Assembly (NCBI RefSeq): GCF_010183535.1
Contig: NC_071332.1
Coordinates: forward strand, 2,852,001-2,916,000
Direction: 5' to 3'
Length of the DNA stretch: 64,000 bases
Origin: Caenorhabditis remanei
Taxonomy: Eukaryota; Nematoda; Chromadorea; Rhabditida; Rhabditidae
Shown here: in pieces, positions 21,078-30,379 of the stretch
How positions within the stretch are numbered: the stretch's first letter is position 1
How the letters are laid out: each line of letters starts with the position of its first letter
Notes under the pieces: generated by a model
What the model was told of the DNA's origin: nothing
Seen by the model: the letters and a program-made list of their open reading frames with translations, nothing else
Database searches by the model: none
Program-made: the position numbers and the translations under genes

Positions 21078-22498
21078 ATGCGGATATTCGGAGGATCGAA
21101 GGATGACACTACCAAATTGAGAGCAGATACTTCGAGTGGTAGCTCTAGAGCCAATGCTCATGCAAAGATTTTTTATTCTCAGGTTGCGTTTGTGAGTTTT
21201 ACTTGTCAAATTTTAACTCTTTGTAGCACTTTTATTTTTGAAGCAATCGTTTTGAATTTAATATCATTGTGTAGATCAAAACTAGGGCTACATTTTTGCA
21301 GTTGGAAGTTTTTCGATAGCTATTCACACATTTAAGATACAAGCCGTTAAAGATGGAGGAAAGAGAGAAGAGACGCAGAGAAGGAGAGCGGATGTCTTCT
21401 CTGCGTCTCTCCCCTCCTTGCGAAGTGGGTCTTAGAAAACCACTTATATCTCGAAAACTAGAACTCCTATCAAAAAACTTTCAACTACAAAAATGTAGAG
21501 CAAGACTTTTTCTATCCAACTCACTTTTTAAAACTTAGAATTTTCTATTTTCTGACATCAAAATAACCTTTCAAAGTTGACCAATTTCAGACTCTTATAA
21601 CATTCATTCTTGGCTCTCGAGCACTACTTTCCAGTCATATTCCATTTTTCTCATGGCTACCCGCTCTATTACTACTATTTGATGCTACCTTGGCATTTGC
21701 GTCTCTTCTTTATCTGGATTTTGTGAGTTTTGAATTTCTGAAAAATTGGCTTATGGTGATTTAGAGGGTTGAATATAAAAATAAAGTGCCCAGGATGTTA
21801 GTAAAAACAAGCAAAAAAGAACAGGAGCACATGGGAATCGAACCTTGGTTGCAAGTTTACTAGTCGGCGTTGTTACCGGGTGCGCCATCAGTGCGGAGCG
21901 CCGCCGAAATCATTAGAATGTGATAAACCTGGAGGAACACCGCCGACCTTACCTCCGCCCCTCGTGTCTACGATCCTCACGAAACCATCCAGGGTTCGAC
22001 TCCCCATACCCCTAAAATCACGGAAAATCTGAAAAATAATTTTTTTGTAATACTTTACTGTAATGAGTTTTCATCTAATAGCTTTCCAGACCCGAGAAAA
22101 CACCACCTGCTATCTACGACTAGTACTCTCTCTAGTGGTATTGGTAAGTCGTATGATTCGAATCCTATTATATATTTTTTATATTTTCAGAGACTATCAT
22201 GTTCAGTGATCCTGGTCGCCGAGCTCTTCCTCCCACACTCTGATCCAACTGTCTCAATTCCGTTGATTATAGGTAAAACAATTCTGTCCCGAAAATTTTT
22301 TTGAGATTTTTGAAAATTTCAGTATCAATTATCCATAGCACGTTCTCCATGCTTAGCTCGGTGCAAGTGCATAGTTTGAGCTATTCGAATCGAGAAAAGC
22401 TTAGCGAAGGCGAAGGAATCAAAATGCAACAATGTCTTGGTAGTACGACAACTCTGGTGACAAATGTGGACGATGAGATATCAGTGGATTTGATCTGA
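21078..22498 (+). CDS. Four-helix membrane protein, unknown family
   Basis: Five exons: 21078-21191, 21591-21722, 22090-22143, 22191-22272, 22323-22498; 185 residues starting MRIFGGSKDD. A soluble Ser/Asp-rich N-terminus precedes four hydrophobic segments, roughly at residues 34-52, 58-80, 88-110 and 118-138, and a polar C-terminal tail of about 45 residues. All splice phases agree and each intron has GT...TTTCAG borders. I do not recognise the family; the topology resembles small tetraspan proteins, without the tetraspanin CCG signature. Intron 1 contains an FB-A copy and intron 2 a tRNA-like sequence. Confidence 0.75.
21270..21520. repeat. FB-A copy, intron 1 of tetraspan gene
   Basis: Left arm TGTAGATCAAAACTAGGGC and right arm ending GTAGAGCAAGAC are complete, with a loop containing GAGACGCAGAGAAGGAG and its mirror TCTTCTCTGCGTCTC. 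Confidence 0.75.
21820..22020. repeat. tRNA-like inverted pair, intron 2 of tetraspan gene
   Basis: The left half, read on the minus strand, gives GATGGCGCACCCGGTAAC and AAGGTTCGATTCCCATG. The right half, on the plus strand, ends CAGGGTTCGACTCCCCAT. Both carry the T-arm core GGTTCGA in opposite orientation, so the transcript could fold. Probably tRNA-derived. Confidence 0.5.
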
Positions 22499-22618
22499 TT
22501 TATATATAATTATATAATTAATCGATAATTTGATTTTGTGATAAAACGCGGGTAACATTGAAATGAATGAAATATTGTATATATACAAAGAAAGACTTGG
22601 GGATACTGTAGCTATTCG

Positions 22619-23229
22619 TCATCCTCCAAAAAACGAGTCGGTGGCGGTTAACACGAAATAGACGTTGGACCAGAATCCCTCTTCTGTTTCGGCTTTTGGG
22701 CTCAAATTAGATTGTCTTTGTCGAAACATATGATGGTTTTTGGTATAGCCACTTTTCATCACCTGAAAAACAAAGTGCTGTAACTTTTCTAAAATTTGAG
22801 TTATTGTCTTGAATTTAAATTGGCTGTGTAGATCAAAAATAGGGCTACATTTTTGTAGTTGGAAGTTTTTTGATAGCTATTCACGTTTTTGAGATATAGG
22901 CGGTCAAAGATGGGCGGCGGAATCCGTAAGAGATAGAGGGAAGGGGGAGACGCAGAGAAGCGAGACGCGCTTCTCTTTTTGCACGCTCTCTCGCTCCCCA
23001 GCTTTAAAGACTCATATCTCAAAAACGTGAGTAGATATCAAAAAATTTTTAACATCAAAAATGTAGCTCTATTTTTTATCTACACAACGAATATGAATTT
23101 GAAACAATTTTATTAAGTATTCACTCTCAAAGTTCAACATCAACTCACCGGTGCAGATTCCAATGGTATCACTAGAAACAAAATAAGCAGAGTGACAAAA
23201 AGGACAAAATTTGGCATATTGGTGGCCAT
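22619..23229 (-). CDS. Short secreted peptide precursor
   Basis: Two exons: 23149-23229 and 22619-22762; 74 residues. The first exon is a textbook signal peptide (MATNMPNFVLFVTLLILFL...), probably cut after the SAP around residue 26. The mature part of about 47 residues has no cysteines. It contains basic spots (MFRQRQ) and an aromatic end (EEGFWSNVYFV), finishing in FFGG and stop. No family is recognised; a neuropeptide-like or antimicrobial-like secreted peptide is possible. The intron holds an FB-A copy. Splice signals GTGAGT and TTTTTTCAG are good and phase is 0. Confidence 0.6.
22825..23090. repeat. FB-A copy, intron of secreted peptide gene
   Basis: Complete foldback from TGTAGATCAAAAATAGGGC to TTTTTATCTACACAACG. 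The loop has GGGGGAGACGCAGAGAAGCG and a matching CGCTTCTCTTTTTGCACGC. Confidence 0.75.
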
Positions 23230-23499
23230 TGCTCTTCTCGTACTATCAATAATTTCATTCACCTTATATACTGACCAACAACACATTCTTTACATCATAT
23301 CAATCATCATCAAATGCTCTTCTTATCACTTTTATTAGGTTGCAAATAATAAGAGAACAGTGACGAGGGCACGGTCAGAAAATGAGTAGTAAGGTGATGC
23401 TATAAATGAGAAAAGTGGCAGTTCCGGTGATCTCATGAGAAACAACTTGTAGAGCCCGTCATGATGTTTTGGATAATATAGTTCAAATTGAAAAATACA

Positions 23500-23770
23500 T
23501 GCATGTATTGAGCAAGTCTAGCTCTACATTTTTGCAATTGGAAGTTTTTTGATAGCTATTCACGCTTTTGAGATATGCGCCTTCAATGTTAGGGAGCTAG
23601 AGAGCGTGCGAAAAGAGGAGGGCGTCTAGCTTCTCTGCGCCCTCCTCTCGATTAAAAGCGCGCGTTTACTTGTCTAACTTTAACTGTCTATATCTTGAAA
23701 ACGTGGATAGCTAGAAAAAAGTTGTCAACTAGAAAAATGAAGATCTAGGTTAGGTCTACACATCCAATAT
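23500..23770. repeat. FB-A copy upstream of left DSL-like gene
   Basis: Its right arm lies at the outer edge of the inverted gene duplication and is shared with the copy at 29990-30245, so this FB-A element predates the duplication or marks its breakpoint. Confidence 0.7.
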
Positions 23771-24013
23771 GAATTTGACGCAGTGGACCGTTATGGGGCT
23801 AACTTACAGAGCATCAAATTTTGTCAATTTTTTGGTGATAAATCAGGAATATTGAGATGTTTTCATGTTTTTCAAGTTAACTTCCCAGAGAACCTTAGCT
23901 GAAATGATGACAAATCAGTAATCCCATATCCAGATGCCTAATTGTCATCATAAGTTTACAACTAGCTGACAATCCTTGAAATGTGAAGATGCTCCCATGA
24001 TGACAAAAGAGAG

Positions 24014-24020
24014 TATATAA
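24014..24020 (+). promoter_or_regulatory. TATA box of left DSL-like gene
   Basis: TATATAA lies 67 bp before the ATG. The same box and flank (TATATAAGGAGCTGG there read GTATATAAGGAGCTGG) is kept in the inverted copy at 29736-29742 while surrounding bases differ, which supports function. Confidence 0.55.
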
Positions 24021-24086
24021 GGAGCTGGATTCCTCATTCCTTACCCACCCAATCTGACTCAGCTACCATCTCCCAGCAGCAGCAGA

Positions 24087-24806
24087 ATGTCCCTTCAATT
24101 CTCTACTATTCTCTTCTTCTTCTTCTTCTTGATAACTACAGTATCCCCAACCGCCCATCTGCGTCTCGACATGACCGCCTCAAACGAGTGTGCAATCCGT
24201 CTCATTGCCAACATCCTTCATTCCGAATCATTCTGGCTTCAAGGCGGTGCTCAAAGGACGACAAGTTTCCATCCATTGGCTCAACACGAACATTCCATCA
24301 CTGTCACCTATTCGATCGATGGTGGATCCCCACAGGAACGAGTGTACGAGATGAGAAAGGCTGGAACGACGAGAAGAGAAGTGCTCACTTTTGGAGAGAT
24401 TGCAGTTCTAGTCGAGGCTACTGTAGAGTGTGATGATGGATTCCATGGATCCAGATGTCACAAACCGATTGGATCGAGAGTCAAGACTACAGTAACTACA
24501 GTAACCACTTCGACCACTGTATCAACTGACGTTCCATCGACTCCAGAAGTCTCCACCACGTCTTCAGAAGTCTCAACGTATTCAGATGACATCTCCCCCA
24601 ACTCCATTATCATCGTCCTCTCCCTCATCACTATTCTCCTCACCCTTCTGGCTATCCTCCTCATTCTCTGCTTCTTCAATCGACGTCGTCATCGGAATAT
24701 CTACATTCAGCCAACTGTCTTCACTCCCAAAACACCAACTAATATTTCTCTGGATTCTGGAATCGGATCATCACCTGGATTCACTTCTAAACAATTTGTT
24801 TGTTAA
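24087..24806 (+). CDS. DSL/EGF-like single-pass membrane protein, left copy
   Basis: An intronless gene of 239 residues. It has a signal peptide (1-22, FFFFFLITTVSPTAH), then a globular domain of about 95 residues (HLRLDMTASNECAIRL...). A short cysteine unit follows (VECDDGFHGSRCHKP, about 117-131), like the opening of a DSL or EGF module. Next come a Thr/Val-rich stalk, a membrane helix (about 172-195, IIIVLSLITILLTLLAILLI) with a basic stop (FNRRRHR), and a 40-residue cytoplasmic tail ending SSPGFTSKQFVC. The layout recalls small Notch-ligand-like (DSL) proteins, but only the first part of a DSL motif is visible, so a ligand role is tentative. It is about 95% identical by eye to the inverted copy at 28947-29669. 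Confidence 0.8.
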   Translation: MSLQFSTILFFFFFLITTVSPTAHLRLDMTASNECAIRLIANILHSESFWLQGGAQRTTSFHPLAQHEHSITVTYSIDGGSPQERVYEMRKAGTTRREVLTFGEIAVLVEATVECDDGFHGSRCHKPIGSRVKTTVTTVTTSTTVSTDVPSTPEVSTTSSEVSTYSDDISPNSIIIVLSLITILLTLLAILLILCFFNRRRHRNIYIQPTVFTPKTPTNISLDSGIGSSPGFTSKQFVC

Positions 24807-25014
24807 TCTCTTTTTTGTATGTAATTAGTCTCTATTGTATAACTTATAACGACCGGTTATATTGTATTTTGTAATAACCATTTCAATTGTAATTATGTTA
24901 GTAGATTTATCAAAATAAATATCGAAAAAGTTAAACCCCTTATCTTCTTTGGTCATACTTCAAAGCACTGTAACTTGACTACAAGTCATCTGACATCAAT
25001 AAATTTATAATGGC

Positions 25015-25400
25015 TGTGTAGATCAAAAATATGGTTACATTTTTGTAGTTAACAAGTTTTTGATAGCCCCTTTAGCTTTCGAGATATAGCAGTTTCCGCA
25101 AGTTAACTTTTCCCCATTTCATTCTCGATGTTCCTAAACCTCTTTTTTCTGAAGCGCGTATCTCAGAAACTACAACTGCTATCAAAAAGTAGTCAACTGT
25201 AAAAATATAGTACATGTCTAGAGCTCCATTTTTGTAGTTGACAATTTTTTGATAGCACTGCCGGGTTTTGAGATACGAGGCTTCAAAGTTGGCGTTAAAG
25301 GGAGGAGACGCAGAGAAGTGCGAGCGCCTGCTTCTCTGCGCACTCTCTCTCTTTCTCTCGGCGCACAGAGCAACCGCGCTCCATAGCTAATTTTGGAGCT
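25015..25400. repeat. FB-A arms between DSL-like gene and kinase
   Basis: Left arm at 25015-25085, a right arm at 25155-25210, and a second left arm from 25210 that runs into GAGACGCAGAGAAGTGCG without a closing right arm. Composite and truncated. Confidence 0.65.
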
Positions 25401-25665
25401 TTTTTCATGTCTTTTGGAACTCAAGCCACGTGTTCAATTAAACTGAACAAACTTAAATTTAATTCAATGTTTTCAACAAAAAATATTTTTTCGACGTGAC
25501 CTCCCCTACAAACCCGCCCGTAAAAAAGTAGAGTATGCCAACAAAATGTCAACGTCCCACGAAGCAAGCAAGAAGCGAATCAGTTCAGTTTTCTAACCGG
25601 TTCCCCTCGGTACCTTCCCCTCCAAAAAACAAAATCAAAAAAGAAGCAAAGTGGAGAATTGAAGG

Positions 25666-28348
25666 ATGGACGACGACGACGATAAGCCGGATCGCCAGGT
25701 GGAGAGCATTCGTCTGGAGCTGAATGAGGAGGTGATGGATAAGGATGAGCAGAAGAATGTGTGGGTTGCTCAGCGAATGTTGGGAAAAGGTGCATTCGGT
25801 ACCGTCTATCACGTCTACAACAAGAGCACCAAGCAGGAGGCGGCACTCAAGGTAAGCGCTTTTATCACTACCCTCACTACCTTTTTTACTTTGTGTCGTG
25901 GATAGCGCAGGCGGTTGCGCGTCTGTCTGCCACGTGTGGGGTCGGGGGTTCGGTTTTTCTCTTCGGCCAAACCTTTTTTGCATTTTTGCATTTCTAATTT
26001 TGACATTTTCAGATCGAACGCATGACTGCCGGCGACAATCTTCTGAAAATCGAGCGAGAAATCATGGAAGCGATGCAATCGGAGAAGACGGCGATTCACA
26101 TCTTCGACAACGGCATCTACAACAACTACCGTTTCATTGTGATGACTCTGTGTGGGCCCGATTTGCAGAAGATTGCTGAGCTGGTTGGTTTTAGCGCATT
26201 TGCAGACTTCCAGAATTCAAATGTTTCAGATGAACAACAAGTTCTCCGACGAGACGGTAATTCGAGTGTCGATTCGAACTCTGCTGGCGATTAAGACTAT
26301 GCATGAGTTCGAATACGTGCATAGGGATCTGAAGCCGTGTAACTTTGCCGTCGACTATAATCCAAACGCGTTGCACATCTATCTGTTTGATTATGGAATG
26401 GCGAGAAGATATGCAAGACACTTCAACAACAAGTGGTATCTGCGTCGCCCGAGAGAGAGTGTAAGGGAGTTTGAAGTTTGAGAGGTTGTCATCGCCTCTA
26501 TTTTAGAGGAATCGTATTGAAATTAAGTGCAAAATGTAGATCAAGAATCGGGCTACATTTTTGTAGTTTACAGTTTTTTGATAGCACTTCACGTTTTTGA
26601 GATATGTAGGTTTTCGCGATTGTTGCAGGGAAGGCTCTCTCAGAAAAAGCCCCAACTTTGCAGCTTTGTAACTTTGTAATGTTAAGTTCGATTTTTTTGA
26701 ATTTATAATGGTTGTGTAGACCAAAAATCGGGCTACATTTTTGTAGTTAACAGTTTTTTGATAGCTATTTACGTTAATGAGATATAAGTCTTCAAAGTTG
26801 GGGAGCGAGAGAGCGTGAAAAAGAGGAGGGCGACTCTACCCTAACTTTGAAGGCGCATATCTCAAAAGCGTGAATAGCTATCAAAAAACTTCCAACTGCA
26901 AAAATGTAGCGCTAGTTTTGATCTACACAACTATTATAAATTCAACAAAATCCACTCAATATTAGGAGACTTACAGCCTCTCCAACTTGATGAACTTTCC
27001 AGGCTCAATTCCGTGGCACCAATCGTTACTGCTCGCTGAACATGCACAAGCGAAAGGAGTTGGGTCGTGTCGACGACGTCTGGTCTTGGTTCTTCATGAT
27101 GATGGAAATGCATCGTGAGCTTCCATGGCACAACTTGATGAATGTCGAGGCGATTGAGGCGAGGAAAGAGGAGCAACTCCACAAAGTGGTGTCCACCGAT
27201 CCGTGAGCTAATTGACATCTTTTGAATCTTCTGACGTCTTCTGAATCCTTTCAGATTCTATTCGTCGTTCCTCCCCATCTACGCAATGCTCAGTGGCTAC
27301 GAGTATGCGGACCGTCCGGATTATGCCGGCATCTTTGAGATTCTGCTCAGAAAACTGAGAGAGATCAACGGGAAGCTGTCGGGTCCGATGGAGTATGATG
27401 CGGCTCGGATCAATGAAGCTGTTGCCAAGTTGGGAGAGAATGGTGAGTATAATAGTTGTGTAGATCAAACAAAAATTTCTCAAAAAGTTGCCTAACTTTG
27501 ACACCCTCTAACTTCTTCCCCAGATGTCCATTTGTTACAAATTTACATCGATTTTGTAGATCAAATCCAGGTCTTCATTTTTGTAGTTGACAACTTTCTT
27601 CTAGCTTTTCACGCTTTCGAGATATCTTTGTTCAAAGTCAGCGACGAAGTCTCCCGCGAGAGTGTTGAGAAGGACGACACGCAGAGAAGCGAAACGCCCT
27701 CCTCATTTCGCGTGCTCTCTCGCTCTCTAACTTTGAAGTCTCATATCTCGAAAGCGTGAATAGCTATCAAAAATCTTCCAACTGCAAAAATGTAGAGCTA
27801 GATTTGATCTACACAACCCATATAGATTTGAAACAAATAGTCGGCATCGGGGCCAGGGAAGTTGACCGAACATATTTTTTCAGGAAGACCAAAAGTGGTG
27901 TCAAAAATGGAGGATGAGATGTCTCACCTGGTATGTTTCTACTAGTTCTATTCCAATAAATACCAATTAAATAAATTTCAGAACTTCTTGAAGACAGCCT
28001 TCTACAAAGTGGTGATTCCCGGTGGCAATCAATACGTCATCCCCGAGATGGTCGACTTTTTCGGCAACTTGGAGCCGAAAAAGGCGAAGGAGGAGAAGAC
28101 GGATGAGCACAAGAAGCAACATCGTCAGGTATAGATTTACGCCAGTAATCCAACAATTACAGTATACTTTTCAGCAGCACCGCGCAATGGTTCCAGTCGT
28201 CAACAAGATGACACACAACCCTCACAATAAGAAGAAGCAGCAACAGCAAAGTTCGGGAGATGGGAACACAAACCGGAAATCGGTGACAATTGGAAGCAAA
28301 TCGAAGACCAACATCTCACGGTCGAAAGTGGCGAAAAGACACCACTAG
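25666..28348 (+). CDS. Casein-kinase-1/TTBK-like protein kinase
   Basis: Eight exons: 25666-25851, 26013-26183, 26230-26460, 27003-27202, 27255-27442, 27894-27940, 27982-28128, 28175-28348; 447 residues. The kinase domain has the glycine loop (GKGAFGTVYHV, 40-50), the ATP lysine (AALK, K62) and the catalytic loop HRDLKPCN (150-157). The metal-binding motif is DYG (173-175) in place of DFG. The pattern CGPDLQKI and the missing APE match the CK1 superfamily, close to the expanded nematode tubulin-tau-kinase-like group, many of which act in the male germline. The C-terminal tail is Lys/Gln-rich (KKKQQQQSS) and basic. Introns 1, 3 and 5 hold a tRNA-like sequence and FB-A copies. The gene lies exactly between the two inverted DSL-like genes. 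Likely active, since K, D and D are kept. Confidence 0.88.
25893..25972 (+). repeat. tRNA-like sequence, kinase intron 1
   Basis: GGATAGCGCAGGCGGTTGCG looks like an acceptor/D-arm and GGGGTCGGGGGTTCGGTTT like a T-arm. It is on the sense strand. The anticodon arm is not convincing. Confidence 0.45.
26535..26935. repeat. FB-A double copy, kinase intron 3
   Basis: A solo left arm (26535-26610) precedes a nearly complete copy (26711-26935) with a shortened loop (GAGGAGGGCGACTC). Confidence 0.7.
27555..27825. repeat. FB-A copy, kinase intron 5
   Basis: Complete foldback from TGTAGATCAAATCCAGGTC to TTGATCTACACAACCC; the loop is GAAGGACGACACGCAGAGAA. Confidence 0.75.
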
Positions 28349-28418
28349 TTGCTCCCAGAACTCGTATTATTTATTGATAGAGCCCCCAATAAAGGTTTTG
28401 TATGGCTAGTTCTGTCTT

Positions 28419-28735
28419 TAAAGGCGCATACCTCAAAACCTGGAGGAACTAACGAACAATTGTCAACTACAAAAATGTAGAGCTAGATTTAATAAATATT
28501 TTTGTAGTTGACAACTTTTTGATAGCGCCTCACGCTTTTGAGATATGCGCTTTCAAAGTTGGGAAGCGAGAAAGTGTGCAAAAAGAGGAGAGCGTCTCGC
28601 TTCTCTGCGTCTCCCACTATCTCGCTTCCTCACTGTTTACTTTTAAAGACGCGTATCTCAAGAATGTGAATAGTTATCAAAAAAGTGCCAACTACAAAAA
28701 TGTACCCCTATTTTTGATCTACAAAACCAATATTA
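28419..28735. repeat. FB-A copies between kinase and right DSL-like gene
   Basis: A right arm (28419-28495) abuts a full copy (28495-28733) that ends TTTTTGATCTACAAAACC. Confidence 0.7.
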
Positions 28736-28946
28736 ATTCGAAACAGTAGAGTGATTTTTGACAAAGTTACAGTGTTTCAAAGTTTGATGAAAGAAGATGA
28801 GGAGTTTAACTATTTCAAAATTTATTTTGATAAAACTACTAACATATTTACAATTAATGGGGTTATTACAAAATACAATGTTACCGGCTATTACAAGTTA
28901 TACAATAGAGACTAATTACATACAAAAAAGAAAAGAAAAGAAAATC

Positions 28947-29669
28947 TCAACAATTAAATTGTTTAGAAGTGTATCCAGGTGATGATTCAATTCCAGAATC
29001 CAGAGAAATGTCAGTTGGTGTCTGGGGAGTGAAGACTGTTGGCTGAATGTAGATATTCCGATGACGACGTCGATTGAAGAAGCAGAGAATGAGGAGGATA
29101 GCCAGAAGGGTGAGGAGAATAGTGATGAGGGAGAGGGCTATGATGATGGAGTTGGGGGAGATGACTTCTGGAGTCGTGGAGGCTTCTGAAGACGTGGAGA
29201 CTTCTGGAGTCGAAGGAGTGTCAGATGTTACAGTGGTCGAAGTGGTTACTGTAGTCACTGTGGTTACTGTAGTCTTGACTCTCGATCCAATCGGTTTGTG
29301 ACATCTGGATCCATGAAATCCGTCATCACACTCTACAGTAGCCTCGACTAGAACTGCAATCTCTCCAAAAGTGAGCACTTCTCTTCTCGTCGTTCCAGCC
29401 TTTCTCATCTCGTAAACTCGTTCTTGTGGGGATCCACCATCGATCGAATAGGTGACAGTGATGGAATGTTCGTGTTGAGCCAATGGATGAAAACTTGTCG
29501 TCCTTTGAGCACCGCCTTGGAGCCAGAATGATTCGGAATGAAGGATGTTGGCAATGAGACGGATTGCACACTCGTTTGATGCAGTCATGTCGAGACGAAG
29601 ATGGGCGGTTGGGGATACTGTAGTTATCAAGAAGAAGAAAAAGAGAATAGTAGTGAATAGAAGGGACAT
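28947..29669 (-). CDS. DSL/EGF-like single-pass membrane protein, right (inverted) copy
   Basis: An intronless gene of 240 residues with the same plan as 24087-24806. The main differences are a longer TVTT repeat in the stalk, SSEASTTPEVISPN in place of the SSEVSTYSDDISPN region, and GIESSPGYTSKQFNC at the C-terminus. Most substitutions are conservative and the frame is intact in both copies, so both are probably expressed, or gene conversion keeps them alike. Homology extends through the promoter (TATA box) and through the 3' region to about 28790, where AATAAATTTTGAAATAGTTA mirrors the left copy. Confidence 0.8.
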   Translation of the reverse strand: MSLLFTTILFFFFLITTVSPTAHLRLDMTASNECAIRLIANILHSESFWLQGGAQRTTSFHPLAQHEHSITVTYSIDGGSPQERVYEMRKAGTTRREVLTFGEIAVLVEATVECDDGFHGSRCHKPIGSRVKTTVTTVTTVTTSTTVTSDTPSTPEVSTSSEASTTPEVISPNSIIIALSLITILLTLLAILLILCFFNRRRHRNIYIQPTVFTPQTPTDISLDSGIESSPGYTSKQFNC

Positions 29670-29735
29670 TCTGATGAGCTGGGAGATGGTAGCTGAGTCA
29701 GATTGGGTGGGTAAGGAATGAGGAATCCAGCTCCT

Positions 29736-29742
29736 TATATAC
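29736..29742 (-). promoter_or_regulatory. TATA box of right DSL-like gene
   Basis: TATATAA on the minus strand, 67 bp before the ATG, in the same position as in the left copy. Confidence 0.55.
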
Positions 29743-29989
29743 CATATTTTGTCATCATGGGAGCATCTTCACATTTCAGGGATTGTCAGCTAGTTGTAAA
29801 CTTATGATGACAATTGGGTTACTGGATATGGGATTACTGATTTGTCATCATTTCAGCTAAGAGTCTCTGGGAAGTTAACTTGAAAAACAAGAAAACACCT
29901 CAATATTTCAGATTTATCACCAAAAAATTGACAAACTTTGAAGCTCTGTAACTTAGCCTCACAACGATCCACTGCGCCAGATTTAAAAT

Positions 29990-30245
29990 AGCTGTGTTCA
30001 TCAAACCTGGATCTTCATTTTTCTAGTTGACAACTTTTTGCCAGCTATTCACGTTTTCGAGATACGCGCCGTCAAACTTAGACTAGTGAGCGCGAGAGAG
30101 AGTGGAGGGCGCAGAGAAGCTAGACGCCCTCATCTTTTTGCACACTCTCTCGCTCCCCAACTTCAACGGCCCATATCTTAAAAACGTGAATAGCTAGAAA
30201 AAAGTAGTAAACTGCAAAAATGAAGATTAATTTCTGATCTACACA
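29990..30245. repeat. FB-A copy at outer edge of right arm
   Basis: Complete foldback running from a variant arm (CTGTGTTCATCAAACCTGG) to TTTCTGATCTACACATTGC. It corresponds to the FB-A copy at 23500-23770. Confidence 0.65.
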
Positions 30246-30379
30246 TTGCATAAAAAATTTGGATTGTTAACTTCAAAATTTTTTATTCAAAATACGTACA
30301 AGCAATAAATAGCGAAAACCCTGAGACATATACATAGAACCTGAGAATACTCAAATTAAATCGAATTCGTTCCTTGCGG

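Larger units (their letters stand above)
28790..30250. repeat. Right arm of inverted gene duplication
   Basis: Mirrors about 23480-24950. It contains the whole DSL-like gene, its promoter and 3' end, and part of an FB-A element. The two arms face each other across about 3.8 kb containing the kinase. Confidence 0.8.
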
